64,000 bases of DNA from Clostridia bacterium (GTDB lineage: Bacteria; Bacillota; Clostridia; Peptostreptococcales; Acidaminobacteraceae): positions 94,248 through 158,247 of the forward strand of contig JAGYOH010000005.1 of NCBI GenBank assembly GCA_018399635.1, given 5' to 3'. The notes beneath the pieces are model-generated. The model saw only the letters and a list, made by a program, of their open reading frames with translations, was not told where the DNA came from and did not search any database. Positions 61,746 to 64,000 of this stretch are shown one piece after another; position 1 is the stretch's first letter, and each line of letters begins with the position of its first letter. A program made the translations under genes and the position numbers.

Positions 61746-63153
61746 GGTCATCCCGCCTTACAATTTTGAAATCCGTGAATCTGTAGCCGTTGATGCTGAT
61801 TCTTTCCTTCAGGGGCTTGGTGGTGTAGCTCGAAGTCGGCTCCCGGCCGAAAAGACTGATGAAGATGATCCGGATGAAGTCCCGGCTGTCCTTGAGGGGG
61901 AGGGTCGAAGCCAGCCGGCTTTTCTCCCCTCCCAGGGCCTCAAGGACAAAGCGGTTGATGTTGGCTTTTGAAAACCTTCGCTTGTTTTTTTCATAGAGGG
62001 CCCTTTTTTTAAGATCGCGCTCTTCCTTAGTCAGACCCAGGGACTGGTCAAGGACCTGGGGTATCCCGAAATTTCTGGTAACCGGCACCACGTAGAGGGA
62101 ATCACCGTCGAGGAAATTCTGGGGAAAAATACTGAAGACCGCCGAGAGGCTTTCATCGGATTCGTCATTGAGGTTGATGGTCTCATCCTGATTGATTTCC
62201 TCCGCCAGAAATGAAAGAATCCCTTTGATCCTGCCCTCCGTGTTGTTGGAATGGTTGAGCAGAAAGGTGGCTCTGGCGATGGCGCTTGACAGGTATTTCG
62301 TATGCCTGGTGTCGATTTCTTCGATGATTTCATCGTAGTTGTTGAAGGATGAAATCATGTAGTGGATTTTCTCCTTCAGCCGGTCCTCGGCTCTTGGCCG
62401 GTCATCCTCCTGCTCGATTTCCATGAAGCCGTTGACACTCTTTCGAAAAATCTCCTCGTCCTCCAGGAGGCCTCTGAGATTTTCAATGATCCCCAGGCGG
62501 AAGTGGGAGATGTTGTCACTGGTTTTGATCCGGTGGTAGGCCTTCGACCCGATATCCTTGTGGTAACCGAAGAAATCCTCGACAATCTCTTGAGCCGTCT
62601 TGTCCCGGGTGATTTCATCGATGCGCTTCTTGATCATGGTGTTGAGCTTTTTAAGCCCGCTGATCAGTTCGTCGGTGTTCTCCGAGACTCTTTTGATGAT
62701 GTATTCATAGGGCTTGGCGTAGGCTTCAGGGTTTTGAAGGGTCCCGTGGATCTGTGAGATCACGCTTTGATACTCCATTTCATCGTTTTTGATGATCTTC
62801 TCGAAGGATTCAATCATGGTTGCCGCATAGTCGAAGAGGTTCACCCTGGTGGTGTAATCACTCCCGGCCTCTTCCTCGATCCAGTGGCATCTTTTGAGGG
62901 TTCTCAAGGTCGCGTTGGCCTTGGCCCGGGAATCCGAGGCCACCTCGGTTTCATCGTCAAAAGTCATGGCTTCACCTGATACTTCATCAAAATAGGCCAC
63001 CAGTTTGCCTAGAATGACCTCCTTGTCCACACCATAAGAAAGCTCCGTTTTATAGGTGCTGTAAATGAGTTCCAGGCAATCGATGTACACGGCTTTGTAC
63101 TTGCCGGTCAGGGGTTTGAAAAAATCCTCTGAAACAATCTGAAATAGCTGCAC
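61732..63153 (-). CDS. jetA: Wadjet subunit JetA (DUF5716-like, MukF-like kleisin)
   Basis: 473 residues with a GTG start at 63153, 8 bp after GAGGTG. N-terminal winged helix (TALRTLKRCHWIEEE region), central helical bundle (about 115-290) and a C-terminal part with ISINGYRFTDFKIV. The family resembles DUF5716, used by a non-type-I Wadjet subtype. It acts as the kleisin linking the JetC heads. First gene of the jetABCD operon, which has no other cargo. Confidence 0.88.
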   Translation of the reverse strand: MQLFQIVSEDFFKPLTGKYKAVYIDCLELIYSTYKTELSYGVDKEVILGKLVAYFDEVSGEAMTFDDETEVASDSRAKANATLRTLKRCHWIEEEAGSDYTTRVNLFDYAATMIESFEKIIKNDEMEYQSVISQIHGTLQNPEAYAKPYEYIIKRVSENTDELISGLKKLNTMIKKRIDEITRDKTAQEIVEDFFGYHKDIGSKAYHRIKTSDNISHFRLGIIENLRGLLEDEEIFRKSVNGFMEIEQEDDRPRAEDRLKEKIHYMISSFNNYDEIIEEIDTRHTKYLSSAIARATFLLNHSNNTEGRIKGILSFLAEEINQDETINLNDESDESLSAVFSIFPQNFLDGDSLYVVPVTRNFGIPQVLDQSLGLTKEERDLKKRALYEKNKRRFSKANINRFVLEALGGEKSRLASTLPLKDSRDFIRIIFISLFGREPTSSYTTKPLKERISINGYRFTDFKIVRRDDHGDI

Positions 63154-63314
63154 GGCTTGAACACCTCAACAAAATAAAGTGACCTCTCGGGAATCCACAA
63201 ACGAGACTCCGGACACAAAAAAACCGGTCTATGAATATCATACACCAGATTGAAATAAGGTGGAACACCCTTTCCTCGGAATCAAGTGGCCGCCAACCTG
63301 CTTCACCAGGATCG
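63154..63314. other. intergenic region upstream of the Wadjet operon
   Basis: 161 bp. A TATGAT on the minus strand (near 63234-63239) could be the -10 of the Wadjet promoter, but the -35 is poor. No clear terminator for the transglutaminase-like gene was found. Confidence 0.4.
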
Positions 63315-64000
63315 TCATTCGACGCGCGATTCCATCCCCGGCCTGAGACGCCCCCGGATTTTCGCTACCCTGCGGTTCATCAAGTGCCTGACCAGGTATT
63401 TGTAAAGGCTGTTTTTGACCCGGCCCAGCTTCTGCCGGTGTTTTGTGAAGAGTTCGTCGGGACTCTCATAGACCCCGAGATCTCTGATGATTCCCTCCTT
63501 TTGAATGCAGGTGTCATTGCCATCCCAGTATATCCGGGGGTTCTTGAAATCGTCGGTGGCCACTCCGTAGCCCCGGAAGGTCCCGGTGATTTCCGGGAAC
63601 ATTGCCTGGAGACCAGCCAGATAGGGCACGTCCAGAATGAAGCCCTCGAGGTTGTACCATCGGCCATGGTGATAGACTTCCACCCAGCTGTGGAGAATCT
63701 CTCCGGGGGACAAGCGGTAGAAGAGCCCCCTGATGACCCCCTTCTGGATGCGTTTGTCGACGGTGAAGCCGTGGACGCGGCAGGGAATCTCCAGGGCTCT
63801 CAAAAGGGCCATGAAAAGAATCCCCTTGGTGTTGCACTGGCCGTAGCCATCCCTCAGGACCCGGGAGGCGGGGATATCGTCGGCTGCGTTGAAGCCGAAG
63901 ACCATGGCGTCCCGCACATGGTCATAGACGGCGAGTATCTTTTCTTTTTCAGTCAAGGTCTTCCACCCTTGCTCATCGATCAGTCTTTGCAGGCTTGGAT
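63315..64000 (-). CDS. transglutaminase-like protein, 5' end outside the window
   Basis: The frame stays open to the right edge, reading PSLQRLIDEQGWKTLTEKEK before the visible domain, so the true start is beyond 64000; a TTG at 63956 is less likely. About 228 residues are seen. Transglutaminase-like core with Cys in DGYGQCNTKGIL and His in EILHSWVEVY plus EGFILD for the acidic third residue. Bacterial members are cysteine proteases or peptide-modifying enzymes of mostly unknown role. Basic C-terminus (NRRVAKIRGRLRPG). Confidence 0.85.
   Translation of the reverse strand, partial: PSLQRLIDEQGWKTLTEKEKILAVYDHVRDAMVFGFNAADDIPASRVLRDGYGQCNTKGILFMALLRALEIPCRVHGFTVDKRIQKGVIRGLFYRLSPGEILHSWVEVYHHGRWYNLEGFILDVPYLAGLQAMFPEITGTFRGYGVATDDFKNPRIYWDGNDTCIQKEGIIRDLGVYESPDELFTKHRQKLGRVKNSLYKYLVRHLMNRRVAKIRGRLRPGMESRVE

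Noticed and set aside
63315..63956. Complete transglutaminase-like gene starting at TTG 63956
   Set aside because: The reading frame continues to the window edge with sequence typical of the family, so the gene is treated as partial.

Overview
The window reads as chromosomal DNA of a GC-rich Firmicute, most likely a fermentative member of the Clostridia. Evidence: AGGAGG-type ribosome binding sites, extended -10 promoters, a tRNA-Trp-type T-box leader, a CIRCE/HrcA element, CsoR and Fur-type operators, clustered sigma-A promoters and U-tract terminators, TRAP transporters, and many two-component and cyclic-di-GMP proteins. No phage, insertion sequence, CRISPR array or rRNA was seen. There is one tRNA, Gly(CCC).

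1-8.2 kb: a 2-oxoacid/acetoin dehydrogenase locus read leftward. E1 alpha and E1 beta come first, then a complete TRAP transporter (P, Q, M), a PPC/DUF296 protein, and E2 running off the left edge. A sigma-54 activator lies upstream. A -24/-12 promoter, a perfect palindrome about 200 bp upstream of it, and a degenerate copy in the activator's own promoter form a coherent circuit. 8.2-17.3 kb: htpG and hsp20 (CIRCE), an OmpR-type two-component system with two SHOCT mini-proteins that share its putative binding repeats, gapdh with a CggR-like operator, and a lone trpB under a Trp T-box. 17.3-26.7 kb: a DUF3100-like membrane pair with an M20 amidohydrolase, a SurA-like lipoprotein, a split permease with a CsoR repressor, a GAF-GGDEF cyclase, a LysM protein with two alpha/beta hydrolase domains, a thioesterase and the tRNA.

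26.8-48 kb is the most interesting part. Two paralogous DUF1102-like secreted proteins lie 11 kb apart and share the same composite operator at the same distance from their promoters. The second heads an operon with a Ser/His (SipW/ER-type) signal peptidase, another secreted protein, and a membrane protein joining a DUF5305-like extracytoplasmic domain to a cytoplasmic MshEN-type c-di-GMP-binding domain. Around them are a multi-part phosphorelay, one GGDEF and two GGDEF/HD-GYP proteins in one operon, and the GAF-GGDEF cyclase. I infer a c-di-GMP-responsive surface-protein export or fibre system. FeoAB with a DtxR-type regulator lies between.

48-64 kb: a class V aminotransferase, an orphan DNA methyltransferase, an opine-dehydrogenase-like protein, a secreted subtilase next to an AgrC/AgrA-like two-component system, a truncated MFS remnant, a carbamoylase-type M20 hydrolase, a complete Wadjet (JetABCD) plasmid-defence operon, and a transglutaminase-like gene cut by the right edge.

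Start codons were chosen by ribosome binding site position and are often a few codons inside the longest open frame; several genes start at GTG or TTG.
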